DNA from: Candidatus Dormiibacterota bacterium
Lineage (GTDB): Bacteria > Chloroflexota > Dormibacteria > Aeolococcales > Aeolococcaceae
Assembly (NCBI GenBank): GCA_027451645.1
Contig: DAIDIX010000121.1
Span: 275-5,856, forward strand
Length of the DNA stretch: 5,582 nt
Direction of reading: 5' to 3'
In this document: in pieces, positions 4,522-5,582 of the stretch
Position numbering within the stretch: position 1 is the stretch's first letter
Layout: each line of letters opens with the position of its first letter
Program-made: the position numbers and the translations under genes
Notes under the pieces: model-generated
Told to the model about the DNA's origin: nothing
Database searches by the model: none
The model's input: the letters and a program-made list of their open reading frames with translations, nothing else

Positions 4522-5582
4522 CTATGTACGGGACCGGTATGGATTGGTGCGGAGTCCTGTGATGATGATGAGCCCTGACATGATCAATGCCACTCCCACG
4601 ACGAGGAGTCGGAGTGGAGTGAGTGTGAGAACACCTGTATCAGGTGTTGCAATGCCAAGTACAGTGCTGTCAGGTAGAGGCTGTGGTGATGCTGTACTGG
4701 GAAGAGCAGTTCCCGATGGTGGTGGAGGCGATGCCGTAGCAACGGGAGATACTGCAGCAGGAACTGCTGTAGGCGAGGGTGTTGATAAGGGTGTGTTCGC
4801 TGCCACGGGTGTCTGTGCAGGAGATGCTGCAGGGGTAACCGTGGGTGATGGTGTGGCATGTGCAGGGGGAGGAGCTGGAGAAGTCACTGCACTCGGGCTG
4901 CAGTGTGGCGACGGTGTTGATCCAGCAGTAGGAACTGGTGTTGGAGCAGGTGTAGTGCTTGGCAGCGGTGTGGGTGCTGTAGATGGCACGGGGCCAGAAC
5001 CAGAATGCTGCCATACGCGGACATAGGCTACCTTCATCTGTGCTGGGACTACCAGTGGTGCTCCATTCGTTCCGGATGCCGCGAGACTCAGGATGATGTA
5101 CATGGGCGATGAAGTGATCCCAGTGGTGATGCGTCCTACTTCATGGCCATCGTAGTAGTAGGTCACAGACGTGGCAGTCCACTCCGCACCGTACGTGTGC
5201 CAGCCTGTGAAGTTTCCTGAAGCACAGCCGCCAGGTCCCCCAGAGGGGGAATGGAAATGGTAGCAGGCCTGGCCATGCAAACCTTCCAGCACATCGATTT
5301 CTCCGTCTTTGGGCCATGAAGCGCCATCAGTCCAGAAGGCAGGCCAGTCTGCAAGGGCGCTTCCTGCCCCAGGAAGGGAGATCTTCGCTTCCACAAATCC
5401 GTATGTGAAGGAATACTTGGTACGCGTCGTGATCATGCTTGCTGCATAGGGACGTACGCCGCTGCAGGTTTCCTGATGCTGGGTGAGGGAAAGTGTCAAC
5501 CCATTGCTGATCGTGACATTTGCTGGGTCGTAGCAGTCAGGATCAGTATGGACATTGACAGGATCTGTTATTCCTGAGCCGA
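4522..5582 (-). CDS. GH16 family glycosidase, membrane-anchored (5' end beyond window)
   Basis: The minus-strand frame is open from the right edge to TAG at 4522-4524; 352 residues are visible and the N-terminus, presumably with a signal peptide, is missing. Visible residues 1-190 form a GH16 beta-sandwich: DPANVTISNG (18-27), YGFVEAKISLPG (about 60-71), WPAFW (79-83), then the active-site motif EIDVLE, in which Glu94 is the likely nucleophile, Asp96 the helper and Glu99 the acid/base (ExDxxE type). Next come HTYGAEW and a closing YVRVWQ strand (about 186-191). Residues about 195-305 are a Pro/Ser/Thr/Ala linker. TPDTG (312-316), a hydrophobic helix (about 324-343) and the basic tail RTNPYRSRT follow, so the enzyme is probably held at the outer membrane face or wall. 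GH16 enzymes cleave beta-1,3/1,4-glucans or galactans; the substrate is unknown. An internal TTG at 5499 is not the start, because the GH16 fold extends upstream of it. Confidence 0.88.
   Translation of the reverse strand, partial: GSGITDPVNVHTDPDCYDPANVTISNGLTLSLTQHQETCSGVRPYAASMITTRTKYSFTYGFVEAKISLPGAGSALADWPAFWTDGASWPKDGEIDVLEGLHGQACYHFHSPSGGPGGCASGNFTGWHTYGAEWTATSVTYYYDGHEVGRITTGITSSPMYIILSLAASGTNGAPLVVPAQMKVAYVRVWQHSGSGPVPSTAPTPLPSTTPAPTPVPTAGSTPSPHCSPSAVTSPAPPPAHATPSPTVTPAASPAQTPVAANTPLSTPSPTAVPAAVSPVATASPPPPSGTALPSTASPQPLPDSTVLGIATPDTGVLTLTPLRLLVVGVALIMSGLIIITGLRTNPYRSRT

Noticed and set aside
4338..4562. 74-codon plus-strand open frame over the hairpin region
   Set aside because: It runs straight through the intrinsic terminator and into the convergent GH16 gene, with no recognisable SD or domain.
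4496..5026. 176-codon plus-strand open frame, Gly/Val/Ala-rich
   Set aside because: It is the reverse of the Pro/Ser/Thr linker of the GH16 gene; the low-complexity codons keep the opposite frame free of stops. It also begins inside the terminator hairpin.

Overview
The window looks bacterial and chromosomal. It holds three translationally coupled TadE/TadG-type pilus-assembly genes on the minus strand, a divergent plus-strand pair of membrane-protein genes (a TauE/SafE transporter and an uncharacterised four-helix protein), and a convergent minus-strand gene for a secreted GH16 glycosidase. Both edges cut genes. Base composition is moderate: the pilus genes are visibly AT-richer and the transporter and glycosidase GC-richer (sampled by eye). 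No taxonomic marker is present. The set of surface proteins and the membrane-anchored glycosidase would suit a terrestrial Chloroflexota- or Actinomycetota-like organism, but this is only a guess.

Layout: 1-1080 (minus) is the TadG-like gene, running off the left edge. 1073-1609 and 1594-2139 (minus) are two TadE-like pseudopilin genes overlapping each other and the TadG gene. A 27-codon leader frame (2136-2219) may feed translation into the first TadE. 2220-2500 is a divergent control region with a cluster of TGAC-type inverted repeats and a possible promoter for the plus strand. 2501-3766 (plus) encodes a DUF1634-TauE/SafE fusion. 3767-3864 can fold so that the next gene's ribosome-binding site is masked, and it also holds a possible internal promoter. 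3865-4275 (plus) is the four-helix membrane protein. 4275-4328 is a tiny frame with a good ribosome-binding site. 4335-4510 is a run of hairpins ending in a strong intrinsic terminator. 4522-5582 (minus) is the GH16 protein with a Pro/Ser/Thr linker and a C-terminal membrane anchor.

The minus-strand left block would supply minor pilin-like components of a Tad (Flp) pilus. The plus-strand pair probably acts together at the membrane, with the transporter exporting or importing a small organic or sulfur-containing anion; its substrate cannot be read from the sequence. The GH16 enzyme would act outside the cell on a beta-glucan or galactan while tethered to the membrane. No complete novel system is evident. 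The most interesting signals are the domain fusion, the SD-masking helix, the structured RNA at 4335-4510 and the repeat cluster between the divergent genes.
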